Shown: piece after piece, positions 1 through 5,788 of the stretch | How the letters are laid out: each line of letters starts with the position of its first letter | How positions within the stretch are numbered: position 1 is the stretch's first letter | Source of the DNA: Deltaproteobacteria bacterium | GTDB lineage: Bacteria; Desulfobacterota; Desulfobacteria; Desulfobacterales; UBA11574 | Length of the DNA: 6,970 nt | NCBI GenBank assembly: GCA_019314155.1 | Contig: JAFCZV010000282.1 | Coordinates: 1 to 6,970 of the forward strand | Reading direction: 5' to 3' | The notes under the pieces: generated by a model | The model's database searches: none | Told to the model about the DNA's origin: nothing | What the model saw: the letters and a program-made list of their open reading frames with translations, nothing else | Made by a program: the position numbers and the translations under genes

Positions 1-232
1 TATGATATCCAGGATCAAAGAAGAGACCGTGGGTATTCTGTTCAGGATTCAGATATCTGAACCCAAAAAGATTGACGACCTGCAGCAGCCAAAGGAACAG
101 AAAATGATATTTTCCGGTGGGGATCAACCTGCAAGGAAAAAACCGGTCAAGAGAGCTCAAAATAAAGTCGGACGAAACGCCCCGTGTCCGTGCGGAAGTG
201 GGAAAAAATTCAAGAAATGTTGCGGAAAATAG
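1..232 (+). CDS. secA: SecA preprotein translocase ATPase, C-terminal end (partial, 5' end outside window)
   Basis: Only about the last 76 codons are present; the reading frame starts at base 2 and stops with TAG at 230-232. The final residues form the SEC-C zinc-binding motif: GRNAPCPCGSGKKFKKCC, with the C-x-C-x8-C-C ligand pattern. A lysine-rich flexible linker precedes it, and before that comes the end of the helical scaffold/wing region (IKEETVGILFRI). In the SecA family this tail binds zinc and contacts SecB and phospholipid, while the missing body is the ATP-driven motor that pushes preproteins through SecYEG. Other proteins also carry SEC-C motifs, but the preceding 'EETVGILFRIQ' stretch and the position at the extreme C-terminus fit SecA best. 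The methionine near the window start is internal, not a start codon. Confidence 0.88.
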   Translation, partial: MISRIKEETVGILFRIQISEPKKIDDLQQPKEQKMIFSGGDQPARKKPVKRAQNKVGRNAPCPCGSGKKFKKCCGK

Positions 233-305
233 TTGGCGGCGATAAGGTTTTGTTGCCTGTCCCCTTTACAAGGCCGGGTGTTGATGATTATAGTTTAGTA
301 AAGAA

Positions 306-364
306 TCCCCCGTTAAGCGGGGCAGGCAGGGCCCATCGGAGATCCCGCTTCGCGGGGGAGGACC
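306..364. repeat. Double-hairpin intergenic repeat, copy 1 (family R1)
   Basis: This stretch shares an ordered layout with 584-641. It holds a short C/G hairpin (308-312 with 318-322), then GGCAGGCAGGGCCCATCG, then a second hairpin CCCGC-TTC-GCGGG at 344-356, and ends GGGAGGACC. The two copies differ mainly in the hairpin loops and at a few single bases, so the stems look conserved while the loops vary. It resembles REP/BIME-like extragenic palindromes or a small RNA-structured repeat. No open frame here looks coding. Confidence 0.6.
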
Positions 365-375
365 TGGCTTTGGTT

Positions 376-394
376 TCACTCCATAGGGGAGTGA
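376..394. other. Perfect 7-bp stem-loop in the secA-clpS gap
   Basis: TCACTCC (376-382) and GGAGTGA (388-394) are perfect reverse complements around the loop ATAGG. No T-run follows (TTAATATC), so an intrinsic terminator is possible but weak. It lies just after repeat R1 copy 1 and may belong to the same repetitive block. Confidence 0.35.
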
Positions 395-420
395 TTAATA
401 TCTCATTGCACGTGGTTGGA

Positions 421-549
421 AGGCTGGAATATTGGAATACTGGATATTGGGCCAAAAGTCGGAACGTTGCCCGATTTGGGAATATCAAAATGCCCATGTA
501 TCTTATGAAGTTGGTGGCTGTTCGTAACCCATCATTCCATCATTCCCGT
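421..549. repeat. Low-complexity short-word repeat region between secA and clpS
   Basis: The stretch GGCTGGAATATTGGAATACT at 421-440, followed by GGATATTGGG, repeats a TGGAATA-like word about three times. Near 528-545 the words CATCATTCC and CATCATTCCC repeat in the same manner on the other strand. The frames crossing it show no recognisable protein. Together with the R1 copies it accounts for most of the 455-bp gap; no convincing promoter for clpS was found in it. Confidence 0.35.
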
Positions 550-583
550 TGAACAATTTACTGCCATAGCCAATTGTTTCTGA

Positions 584-641
584 CTCCCGGAATGCGGGAC
601 AGGCAAGGCCCATCGAAGATCCCGCATTGCGGGGGAGGACC
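584..641. repeat. Double-hairpin intergenic repeat, copy 2 (family R1)
   Basis: This is the second copy of the 306-364 element. It has a hairpin TCCCG-GAATG-CGGGA at 585-599, then CAGGCAAGGCCCATCG, then a hairpin CCCGC-ATT-GCGGG at 621-633, and ends GGGGGAGGACC. Loops differ from copy 1 (GAATG against TTAAG, ATT against TTC) while stems are kept. It ends about 45 bp before the clpS start. Confidence 0.6.
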
Positions 642-687
642 AGATTTTTCAAGATTTAATTGGAAACCGACTTAGGGAAATAGTTCC

Positions 688-1002
688 ATGAGTGAGCACA
701 GCCCTGAAATAGAAGAGGAGGTCATTTCCGAAACCAGGGACGATATCGATGAATCGCCCATGTACAGGGTCCTCCTTCACAACGACGATTACACCACCAT
801 GGAGTTTGTCGTTGAAGTCTTGATCCTTGTTTTCAGAAAATCACCGGAGGATTCGGTAGAAATTATGCTGAACGTCCACCATAAAGGTGTCGGGATTTGT
901 GGTGTATATACCTATGAAATATCGGAAACCAAGGTGAATAATGTTCATGCTCTGGCCAGACAACATGGTTTCCCGCTAAAGTGTACGATGGAGAAAGAAT
1001 AG
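688..1002 (+). CDS. clpS: ATP-dependent Clp protease adaptor ClpS
   Basis: This 104-residue protein is the cytoplasmic adaptor that binds substrates with bulky hydrophobic N-terminal residues (N-degrons) and hands them to ClpA for degradation by ClpP. It has an acidic, disordered N-terminal extension (residues 1-22), followed by the conserved core. The core includes the N-degron pocket motif HNDDYTTMEF (N32, D33, D34, gate-position M38) and VHHKG with H64. GICGVYTYEISETKV and the C-terminal PLKCTMEKE are also typical. Length matches the family (about 100-110). The start at 688 has AGGGA at 674-678, 9 bases upstream. The stop lies 3 bases before clpA, so the two are surely co-transcribed and probably translationally coupled. 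All known pocket residues are present, so it should be functional. Confidence 0.97.
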   Translation: MSEHSPEIEEEVISETRDDIDESPMYRVLLHNDDYTTMEFVVEVLILVFRKSPEDSVEIMLNVHHKGVGICGVYTYEISETKVNNVHALARQHGFPLKCTMEKE

Positions 1003-1005
1003 ACC

Positions 1006-3246
1006 ATGATCAGCAAAGAACTAAGCGAAACTTTGGGTTTTGCCGTAAGAGAAGCCAAAAGAAGACGCCACGAGTATGTTTGTGTAGAGCACTTGCTTTT
1101 TGCCATATTATACGACAGCGAGGGCATAGAAATTATTGAAAAATGTGGTGGTAATGTTGAGAAACTAAAAAATGCTCTTGAGTTATTTTTTAGCCAGAGA
1201 ATGGAAACTATTCCCGAAGACGATGAATATGTCCTCCAGCAGACCGTCGGTTTTCAAAGAGTGATCCAGAGAGCCATTAATCACGTCCGTTCCGCCGAAA
1301 AGCAGGAAGTGGACATCAGTGACATTCTCGCATCCATTTTTCAAGAAAAGGATTCCCATGCTGAATATTTTCTGAACGAAGAAGGTATAACCCGTCTGGA
1401 TATTTTAAGCCACATTTCCCATGATGTTTCCAAATCGCCTTTCAGAGATCGACCGGATGAGTTTGTGAAAACAGGCAAAAGGGAGAAGAAGAAAAAGACC
1501 GATCCTCTGGAGGCGTTTACCATCGACCTTGTCAAAAGAGCCGCTGAAGGAAAGCTGGACCCGCTAATCGGCAGAGAGCTCGAAATGGAGCGAACCATTC
1601 AGGTCCTGTGCCGGCGGCGAAAAAACAATCCGATTTTCATTGGAGATCCCGGTGTCGGGAAAACCGCAATGGCCGAAGGACTGGCAATCAAGATAAACAG
1701 CGGATCTATCCCCGATTTGCTTAAAGATATTCGCATATACTCCCTTGATCTGGGGGGTCTTCTGGCCGGCACGAAATTCCGCGGTGATTTTGAGCAACGC
1801 TTAAAAGGGGTTCTGTCGGCTCTGAAAAAGAAAAAAAATGCCATTTTGTTCATCGATGAGATCCATACAACGGTGGGTGCCGGTGCCACCAGCAGAGGAT
1901 CCATGGATGCTTCAAACATCTTGAAACCGTCTTTGGCAACCGGTGATCTGCGCTGTATGGGCTCAACGACCTATGAGGACTACAAAAATTACTTTGAAAA
2001 AGACCGCGCCCTGTCCCGACGGTTTGAAAAAATCGAAATTTTGGAGCCTCCGGTAAAAGAGACCATTCAAATTCTAAAAGGACTTCGTTCTCGTTATGAA
2101 GAACATCACAACATTATTTATACGGATAAGGCATTAAAATCCGCAGCGGAGCTGTCTGCCAAATATATCAATGATCGTTATCTGCCCGACAAGGCCATCG
2201 ATGTTATTGACGAAGCAGGGGCGTTTGTAAGGCTTTCTAGTTCTTCCCGCAGAAAGAAGATCAACCCCAGAGATATTGAAAAAATCGTCGCCAAGATGGC
2301 CAGAATTCCGACCATCAGCGTGTCGACGGACGATAAATTGAAACTCGAGACCCTTGAAGAAAAGCTCAAACAGGTTGTTTTTGGACAGAACGATGCAGTG
2401 AAATCACTCGCAACTTCCATAAAGCGCTCCCGCGCCGGTCTTGAAACGCCGGGCAGACCCATCGGATCTTTTTTGTTTGCCGGTCCTACGGGTGTTGGAA
2501 AGACGGAGGTGACCCTGCAAGTCGCGAGGATTCTCGGTGTCCATTTTTCACGATATGATATGAGTGAATACATGGAAAAGCATGCTGTAGCGCGCCTCAT
2601 CGGTGCACCTCCGGGTTATATCGGTTTTGATCAGGGGGGACTATTGACGGACGAAATCCGCAAAAATCCTTACAGTGTGCTTTTGTTCGACGAAATAGAA
2701 AAAGCACATCCGGATATGTTCAATATTCTGCTTCAGGTGCTCGATCATGCCACCCTTACGGACAACAATGGCAAAAAGGCTGATTTCAGAAACGTCATCA
2801 TTATGATGACATCAAATGCCGGTACAAGGGAGATGAGCACTCAATCCATCGGTTTTGGCGATAAGGAGCACGATACACAGGATAAAGGGGAAAAAGCCAT
2901 CGAGAAGTTTTTTAGCCCGGAATTTAGAAACCGCCTGGATGACATTATTCATTTTAATGCGCTGACGGAAGATATCATGAAAAAGGTGGTGGATAAGTTC
3001 ATGAACGAGCTTAAAGAACAACTCGCTGTTAAAAAGGTCTCTATCCGTCTTTCCGCCGGGGCGCGAACATGGCTGGCCAAAAACGGACATGATTCACGTT
3101 TCGGTGCAAGACATCTGAGTCGATTGATACAAACGGAAATCAAAGACAACCTTTCCGATGAGATTTTGTTTGGACGACTTGTAAAAGGCGGCGAAGTCTT
3201 TGTTGATTTAGAGAATGACAAATTGACCTTTAGCTACGGCAGCTAA
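1006..3246 (+). CDS. clpA: ATP-dependent Clp protease ATP-binding subunit ClpA
   Basis: This 746-residue AAA+ unfoldase threads substrates into ClpP. The N-terminal double Clp-N domain (about 1-145), which docks ClpS, is followed by a lysine-rich linker (REKKKKTDP, about 159-167). Ring 1 has Walker A GDPGVGKT (213-220), Walker B LFIDEIH (281-287) and the arginine pair in LSRRFEKI. Ring 2 has Walker A GPTGVGKT (493-500), Walker B LLFDEIE (559-565), the pore-loop region GAPPGYIGFDQGG, and sensor-2 GARHLSR (700-706). The ClpP-binding loop is visible as QSIGFGD (613-619). The middle coiled-coil domain of ClpB is absent, which together with the ClpP loop and the clpS neighbour identifies ClpA. Length is close to the family norm (about 750). 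GGAG at 990-993, inside the clpS 3' end, may serve as ribosome binding site. The gene appears intact. Confidence 0.97.
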   Translation: MISKELSETLGFAVREAKRRRHEYVCVEHLLFAILYDSEGIEIIEKCGGNVEKLKNALELFFSQRMETIPEDDEYVLQQTVGFQRVIQRAINHVRSAEKQEVDISDILASIFQEKDSHAEYFLNEEGITRLDILSHISHDVSKSPFRDRPDEFVKTGKREKKKKTDPLEAFTIDLVKRAAEGKLDPLIGRELEMERTIQVLCRRRKNNPIFIGDPGVGKTAMAEGLAIKINSGSIPDLLKDIRIYSLDLGGLLAGTKFRGDFEQRLKGVLSALKKKKNAILFIDEIHTTVGAGATSRGSMDASNILKPSLATGDLRCMGSTTYEDYKNYFEKDRALSRRFEKIEILEPPVKETIQILKGLRSRYEEHHNIIYTDKALKSAAELSAKYINDRYLPDKAIDVIDEAGAFVRLSSSSRRKKINPRDIEKIVAKMARIPTISVSTDDKLKLETLEEKLKQVVFGQNDAVKSLATSIKRSRAGLETPGRPIGSFLFAGPTGVGKTEVTLQVARILGVHFSRYDMSEYMEKHAVARLIGAPPGYIGFDQGGLLTDEIRKNPYSVLLFDEIEKAHPDMFNILLQVLDHATLTDNNGKKADFRNVIIMMTSNAGTREMSTQSIGFGDKEHDTQDKGEKAIEKFFSPEFRNRLDDIIHFNALTEDIMKKVVDKFMNELKEQLAVKKVSIRLSAGARTWLAKNGHDSRFGARHLSRLIQTEIKDNLSDEILFGRLVKGGEVFVDLENDKLTFSYGS

Positions 3247-3249
3247 AGG
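3227..3249 (+). terminator. Stem-loop overlapping the clpA stop codon
   Basis: CCTTTAGCT (3227-3235) and AGCTAAAGG (3241-3249) are perfect 9-bp reverse complements around the loop ACGGC. The clpA stop TAA (3244-3246) lies inside the right arm. No T-run follows, so a classical intrinsic terminator is not certain; a 3'-end stabilising hairpin is equally possible. Confidence 0.45.
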
Positions 3250-3285
3250 CTATAGATTCAAGCGCAGTCAGAATATTATACCCTG

Positions 3286-3343
3286 ATCGTCCCTCGTCCT
3301 TCCCACCTTCCCACCTTCTGTCCTTCGGTCCTCTGGCATCTGT
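3286..3343. repeat. Pyrimidine-rich short-word repeat after clpA
   Basis: About 58 bases are almost purely C and T with few purines on this strand, including an exact tandem of TTCCCACC (3300-3307 and 3308-3315) and repeated TCCT/GTCC words. It has no coding potential. It starts the repeat block that fills the clpA to antitoxin gap. Confidence 0.45.
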
Positions 3344-3394
3344 CCTATGCCCTTAAATCATCAATCCCAATGGCTGGCACAAAGTGCCCAGTGC
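3344..3394. repeat. Family R2 repeat, copy 1
   Basis: This 51-base unit, beginning CCTATGCCCTTAAATCATC, contains TCAATCCCAATGGCTG. It recurs at 3420-3470 with three mismatches by eye (76-bp period). In this copy GGCAC-AAA-GTGCC is a perfect small hairpin, which is broken in copy 2. Between the copies lies CAATATTCAATATTCAATCC, another word repeat. Confidence 0.6.
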
Positions 3395-3400
3395 TATTTT

Positions 3401-3470
3401 CAATATTCAATATTCAATCCCTATGCCCTTAAATCATCAATCCCAATGGCTGACACAAAATGCCCACTGC
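3401..3470. repeat. Family R2 repeat, copy 2, with leading CAATATT words
   Basis: 3420-3470 is the second copy of the 51-base unit. The 30 bases 3401-3430 also match 6021-6050 with one mismatch, so the family is dispersed over at least two loci 2.6 kb apart. Frames through it, including a 79-codon one, read as repeat translation and are not supported as genes. Confidence 0.6.
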
Positions 3471-3518
3471 GATCAATCCACACATTGTTTTTCTTTTCGC
3501 GTATTAGCAAAAAAACGC

Positions 3519-3547
3519 TTGACTGTATGATTGAAAGTGGCTACTAT
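3519..3547 (+). promoter_or_regulatory. Sigma-70-type promoter of the Phd/PIN toxin-antitoxin operon
   Basis: The -35 box TTGACT (3519-3524) is five-sixths consensus. The -10 is TACTAT (3542-3547) at 17-bp spacing; the overlapping CTATAA at 3544 is an alternative. The predicted start near 3554 gives a leader of about 29 bases that carries GGGAG (3571-3575), 7 bases before the antitoxin ATG. Confidence 0.6.
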
Positions 3548-3565
3548 AACGTAAAAAGTAGCTAC
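3537..3565. promoter_or_regulatory. Candidate antitoxin operator, two GTRGCTAC sites 21 bp apart
   Basis: GTGGCTAC (3537-3544) and the perfect palindrome GTAGCTAC (3558-3565) are direct copies starting exactly 21 bp apart, two helical turns, overlapping the -10 box and start point. Phd/YefM antitoxins typically bind paired short palindromes over their own promoter, so autorepression here is a reasonable inference. Confidence 0.5.
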
Positions 3566-3582
3566 AAAAAGGGAGAGTTATT

Positions 3583-3861
3583 ATGATCAGTGCGGGAATC
3601 AAGGAGGTCAAGAACAACCTGAGTCGGCTTTTAGCCAGGGTGAAAGCGGGGGAAGAGATTCTGATCACCAAAAGGGGAAAGCCCGTTGCCCGCATCGTGA
3701 AGGAAAACCAGGGGTATAATTCCATCCGCGCAGCACTGGAGCCTTTGGTCCAGAGAGGACTGGTCACGTTGCCGAGCCGGAGCATCCTGAAAGATCGTAT
3801 CTCGGCGGTAGAAGCCTTGGGGAAGCCCGTTTCGGAAATGGTAATCGAGAACCGGCGGTGA
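3583..3861 (+). CDS. Type II antitoxin, Phd/YefM family
   Basis: This 92-residue protein has the N-terminal Phd/YefM DNA-binding fold. The pattern is MISAGIKEVKNNLSRLLARV (1-20), then AGEEILITKRGKPVARIV (22-39), the usual 'nls.ll..v..Ge.v.itr.gkpvA.lv' layout. The remaining half, charged and predicted loose (about 42-92), is where such antitoxins wrap the toxin. It would neutralise the PIN toxin encoded 7 bases downstream and repress the operon through the sites at 3537-3565. A strong ribosome site (GGGAG, 7 bases before ATG) supports this start and fits the higher antitoxin synthesis expected of such pairs. Phd-type antitoxins paired with PIN toxins are common and are often named VapB; no specific symbol is assigned. 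The gene seems intact. Confidence 0.9.
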   Translation: MISAGIKEVKNNLSRLLARVKAGEEILITKRGKPVARIVKENQGYNSIRAALEPLVQRGLVTLPSRSILKDRISAVEALGKPVSEMVIENRR

Positions 3862-3868
3862 TCGACCG

Positions 3869-4315
3869 ATGATTCTGTACCTCGACACGAGCGCACTGGT
3901 GAAGCGATACTTCTATGAGCCTTATTCCGATGATGTCCTATCCAGATGGAAATCGGCCACGCAAATCGTTACATCTTTCGTTGCTTACGCAGAAACAATA
4001 GCTTCCATATATCGAAAGAAACGGGAGTCAGATCTTTCGGATACGTTGATCCGAAAAATAGCAGACTCATTTCACCAGGACTGGGAGAGCTTTATCCGTG
4101 TGGAGGTCAACGACATGCTCAATGGAACCATCGATCGGATTGTTGAAAAATATCCACTTAGAGGCTTTGACGCAATTCATCTCGCATCGGCGATTGTAAT
4201 CCATGAAAGGCTTCCTGAAGATTTCGTATTTGCCTGTTTCGATGACAGGCTCGCCCGTGCCGCACAGTCGGAAGGACTTGAAACATTTCCGCCGAAAGAT
4301 GAAACGAGTCAATAA
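3869..4315 (+). CDS. vapC: Type II toxin, PIN-domain ribonuclease (VapC-like)
   Basis: This 148-residue protein has the PIN nuclease signature: ILYLDTSALVKRYF at the N-terminus with D6, then SFVAYAETIAS with E42, then LRGFDAIHLASA with D101, and VFACFDDRLARAA with D125 (D126 adjacent). These acidic residues form the Mg2+ site that cleaves RNA in VapC toxins. Length is within the family range (about 130-150). The start is 7 bases after the antitoxin stop, with only a weak GGTG-like ribosome site inside the antitoxin end, implying translational coupling and lower expression than the antitoxin. The RNA target cannot be told from sequence; characterised VapCs cut tRNA anticodon loops or the sarcin-ricin loop. 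No active-site residue is missing, so it is probably active. Confidence 0.92.
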   Translation: MILYLDTSALVKRYFYEPYSDDVLSRWKSATQIVTSFVAYAETIASIYRKKRESDLSDTLIRKIADSFHQDWESFIRVEVNDMLNGTIDRIVEKYPLRGFDAIHLASAIVIHERLPEDFVFACFDDRLARAAQSEGLETFPPKDETSQ

Positions 4316-4334
4316 CCACCCCTAAAAAGGGTGG
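4316..4334 (+). terminator. Hairpin immediately after the PIN toxin stop
   Basis: CCACCC (4316-4321) pairs with GGGTGG (4329-4334) around CTAAAAA, directly after the TAA at 4313-4315. No T-run follows. A second small hairpin, GACC...GGTC at 4344-4358, lies next to it. It may end the operon transcript or belong to a dispersed palindromic repeat; the sequence cannot decide. Confidence 0.4.
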
Positions 4335-4379
4335 CTTGATGGTGACCTTAAAAGGGTCTCTTGGTTTAAAAAGCATGGG

Positions 4380-4482
4380 TTTTTCCTGATCGCCGCTTGC
4401 CCTGTGGAATTCGAAGACCATTCCTCTGGGGTCTCCCGATCAGGAAAAAAATCTCTCCTCTGTGCCCTCTGTGTCTCAAGCG
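4380..4482. repeat. Inverted-repeat-bounded element with short-word tail, copy 1 (family R3)
   Basis: Perfect 13-bp arms, TTTTTCCTGATCG (4380-4392) and CGATCAGGAAAAA (4437-4449), enclose 44 bases. Nested pairs are visible inside: GGAAT/ATTCC and AGACC/GGTCT. The right arm runs into a word repeat, CCTCTGTGCCCTCTGTG (about 4457-4473). The same arrangement, arms then word tail, recurs at 6128-6245. No protein is encoded; it looks like a small non-autonomous or RNA-structured repeat. Confidence 0.55.
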
Positions 4483-4486
4483 AAGC

Positions 4487-4510
4487 CCCGCCAGAGCGGG
4501 ACAAGCGCGC
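4487..4510. repeat. Hairpin resembling half of family R1
   Basis: CCCGC (4487-4491) and GCGGG (4496-4500) pair around CAGA and are followed by ACAAGC, recalling the CCCG...CGGGACAGGC half of the R1 copy at 584-641. It could be a degenerate partial copy; the match is short. Confidence 0.3.
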
Positions 4511-4592
4511 GGTGAATGCATACTCACATATCTGCATAGCAAAGCTGGGACCATCAGAAAAAAACTATAACCCTTAATAACTGAGAAGGGAC

Positions 4593-4614
4593 CTTCAGCT
4601 TAGCTGAAGATTTT
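4593..4614 (+). terminator. Terminator-like hairpin upstream of the sigma-54 cassette
   Basis: CTTCAGCT (4593-4600) and AGCTGAAG (4602-4609) are perfect 8-bp arms around a single T (a 7-bp stem with a TTA loop in RNA), followed by ATTTT. It could stop transcription arriving from the left and insulate the regulatory region that begins at 4659. The T-run is short. Confidence 0.4.
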
Positions 4615-4658
4615 ACAGGTTAATAAAATATCCGTTTACACCGTTTTTCCCACCCTTT

Positions 4659-4697
4659 TGCACAGAAAAATGTGCACACTGCACAGAAAAATGTGCA
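4659..4697. promoter_or_regulatory. Two identical 18-bp dyads, candidate enhancer sites for a bEBP
   Basis: TGCACAGAAAAATGTGCA occurs at 4659-4676 and again at 4680-4697, exactly 21 bp apart. Each has perfect 6-bp arms, TGCACA/TGTGCA. The adjoining half-sites form a further dyad, TGTGCA-CAC-TGCACA. Arms resemble NtrC-class sites (TGCACC-N5-GGTGCA) but with A in place of C and a 6-base spacer. The centres lie near -106 and -85 relative to the predicted sigma-54 start at 4774, typical positions for bacterial enhancer-binding proteins. Which regulator binds is unknown. Confidence 0.65.
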
Positions 4698-4747
4698 TAA
4701 AGCTCCCTTATAATTTTAAATCACAACGATATCAGGACGTTGATTTC

Positions 4748-4763
4748 TGGTGCGCTTATTGCA
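4748..4763 (+). promoter_or_regulatory. Candidate sigma-54 (RpoN) promoter
   Basis: TGGTGCGCTTATTGCA has the invariant GG (4749-4750) and GC (4761-4762) separated by exactly 10 bases, with a perfect TTGCA -12 element and a -24 element matching TGGCACG at five of seven positions. The predicted start is about 4774, giving a 175-base leader before the receiver gene at 4949. No convincing gene lies in that leader; a weak TTG-started 60-codon frame there resembles nothing. The upstream twin dyads strengthen the call. Confidence 0.55.
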
Positions 4764-4948
4764 TTTAAATTAGGATTTGATCTAAGGTATCCGCGGTCAT
4801 GGGCCGGGGATCAGGAGTCAGGAAAAATCGAAAATGTTGAGCTGATTTGGATTTTTAATGTTGATCATGATTTTACCTTTAATCACCTGTTTAATTGGGC
4901 TTTTTATACCAATTTGCATTGAAACAGATTTAAATTATTGGAAAAAGC

Positions 4949-5476
4949 ATGAAAAAGATAATGATCGTGGAAGACGAGGCTGTCATTGCCTTAAGGCTTG
5001 AGCAGCGGCTTATCGAAATGGGATACGACGTGATCGGTACAATTTGTTCCGGTGAAGCGGTCGTCGAAAATGCCAGGAGTTTTCAGCCAAATCTAATTTT
5101 GATGGATATCATGCTTAACGGAGACTTGGACGGTATCGATGCTGCTATGATTGTGAAAGAAGAACTGGATATTCCGATAATTTTCCTTACCGCTTATTCC
5201 GATGATAAACTCATAGAAAGAGCCAAGAAGGTGGACGCTTTTGGTTACCTGGTCAAGCCTGTTCGAGACCGTGAACTAAAGGCTGCAATTGAAATTGCGC
5301 TTTACAAGAAAAAATTTGAGAAAGAACTCAGGGAGAGAGAAGAAAATTTTAAGTCGTTGGTCGAAAACGCAAATGACGGAATATTAATAGCTACCAGACA
5401 ATATGTCTTATGGAGACTTGGAGAGCGACAAAAAAACTCTTTATGCAGTTATAAGATGCTTGGAAATAATTGGTGA
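4949..5476 (+). CDS. Response-regulator receiver protein, truncated in its PAS domain (3' end chimeric)
   Basis: Residues 1-120 form a complete CheY-like receiver: acidic pair E8-D9, phospho-acceptor D53 in LILMDIM, T81 in FLTAYS, and K103-P104 in YLVKPV. A helical linker (KKKFEKELREREENF) then leads into the start of a PAS domain (FKSLVENANDGILIA, 134-148). Beyond residue 148 the PAS homology stops. The last 27 or so residues are an out-of-frame reading of the downstream HEPN gene and carry no family signature. Relatives usually continue as receiver-PAS-histidine kinase, so the output module has been lost. The truncated product could still act as a phospho-sink or stand-alone receiver, or be a pseudogene. 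The ribosome site is weak (GGAAA, 4 bases before ATG). A sigma-54-like promoter lies upstream at 4748. Confidence 0.8.
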   Translation: MKKIMIVEDEAVIALRLEQRLIEMGYDVIGTICSGEAVVENARSFQPNLILMDIMLNGDLDGIDAAMIVKEELDIPIIFLTAYSDDKLIERAKKVDAFGYLVKPVRDRELKAAIEIALYKKKFEKELREREENFKSLVENANDGILIATRQYVLWRLGERQKNSLCSYKMLGNNW

Positions 5477-5678
5477 AGCCGTAAAGAAAATACCAACAAA
5501 TATCAAAGAAAAATATTCCGAAATTCCTTGGAAAGAAATAGGAGGTATGCGCGATAAATTAATTCATGAATATTTTGGTGTAGATATTGAAACAATTTGG
5601 GATACCATACATGAAGATTTGTCGCCCCTCAAAAGCTTAATTTCCAGAATGATTAATGATTTGTATTCAAAACAATAA
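5403..5678 (+). CDS. HepT-like HEPN-domain (DUF86) ribonuclease toxin, N-terminally truncated
   Basis: The 91 residues match the C-terminal three quarters of HepT/DUF86 toxins: KKTLYAVIRCLEIIGEAVKK, then IPWKEIGGMRDKLIHEYFGV. The HEPN catalytic pattern R-x4-H-x-Y is intact (R50, H55, Y57). Family members usually begin about 25-30 residues earlier with a first helix (of the type YLEDILEAIEKI); here the frame hits a stop at 5388-5390 and the receiver-PAS frame occupies the upstream DNA. The Met at 5403 corresponds to an internal Met of the family, and no good ribosome site precedes it. The partner MntA nucleotidyltransferase, which normally inactivates HepT by AMPylating the tyrosine, is absent from the window. 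It is most likely a gene remnant, although a shortened product translated from inside the overlapping gene cannot be excluded. Confidence 0.75.
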   Translation: MSYGDLESDKKTLYAVIRCLEIIGEAVKKIPTNIKEKYSEIPWKEIGGMRDKLIHEYFGVDIETIWDTIHEDLSPLKSLISRMINDLYSKQ

Positions 5679-5788
5679 AAAGCGTTTATAAATGAAAAAG
5701 AAGCTATATTTACAATACAAACCAACAAGGTCAAAAAACTTTTACCCCGTTAAAGTCATAAGGATTAATTCACTGGTCCAAAAACAAA

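Noticed and set aside
184..552. 122-codon plus-strand frame overlapping the secA end and the R1 repeat
   Set aside because: Its start lies inside the SEC-C codons in another frame, it has no good ribosome site, and it mostly translates repeats and hairpins.
1599..1919. Long antisense frames inside clpA (also 2178-2600, 2812-3090)
   Set aside because: They mirror conserved AAA+ codons on the opposite strand and lack ribosome sites; they are shadows.
3347..3586. 79-codon frame before the antitoxin gene
   Set aside because: It consists of R2 repeat translation (the same peptide stretch appears twice) plus the antitoxin promoter; no protein family is suggested.
4380..4449. Insertion-sequence ends
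   Set aside because: The arms are only 70 bp apart with no transposase gene and no clear target duplication, so only a small repeat or non-autonomous element is supportable.
4740..4922. 60-codon frame starting at a TTG between the dyads and the receiver gene
   Set aside because: It has a weak start, no ribosome site and no recognisable motif, and it overlaps the sigma-54 promoter.
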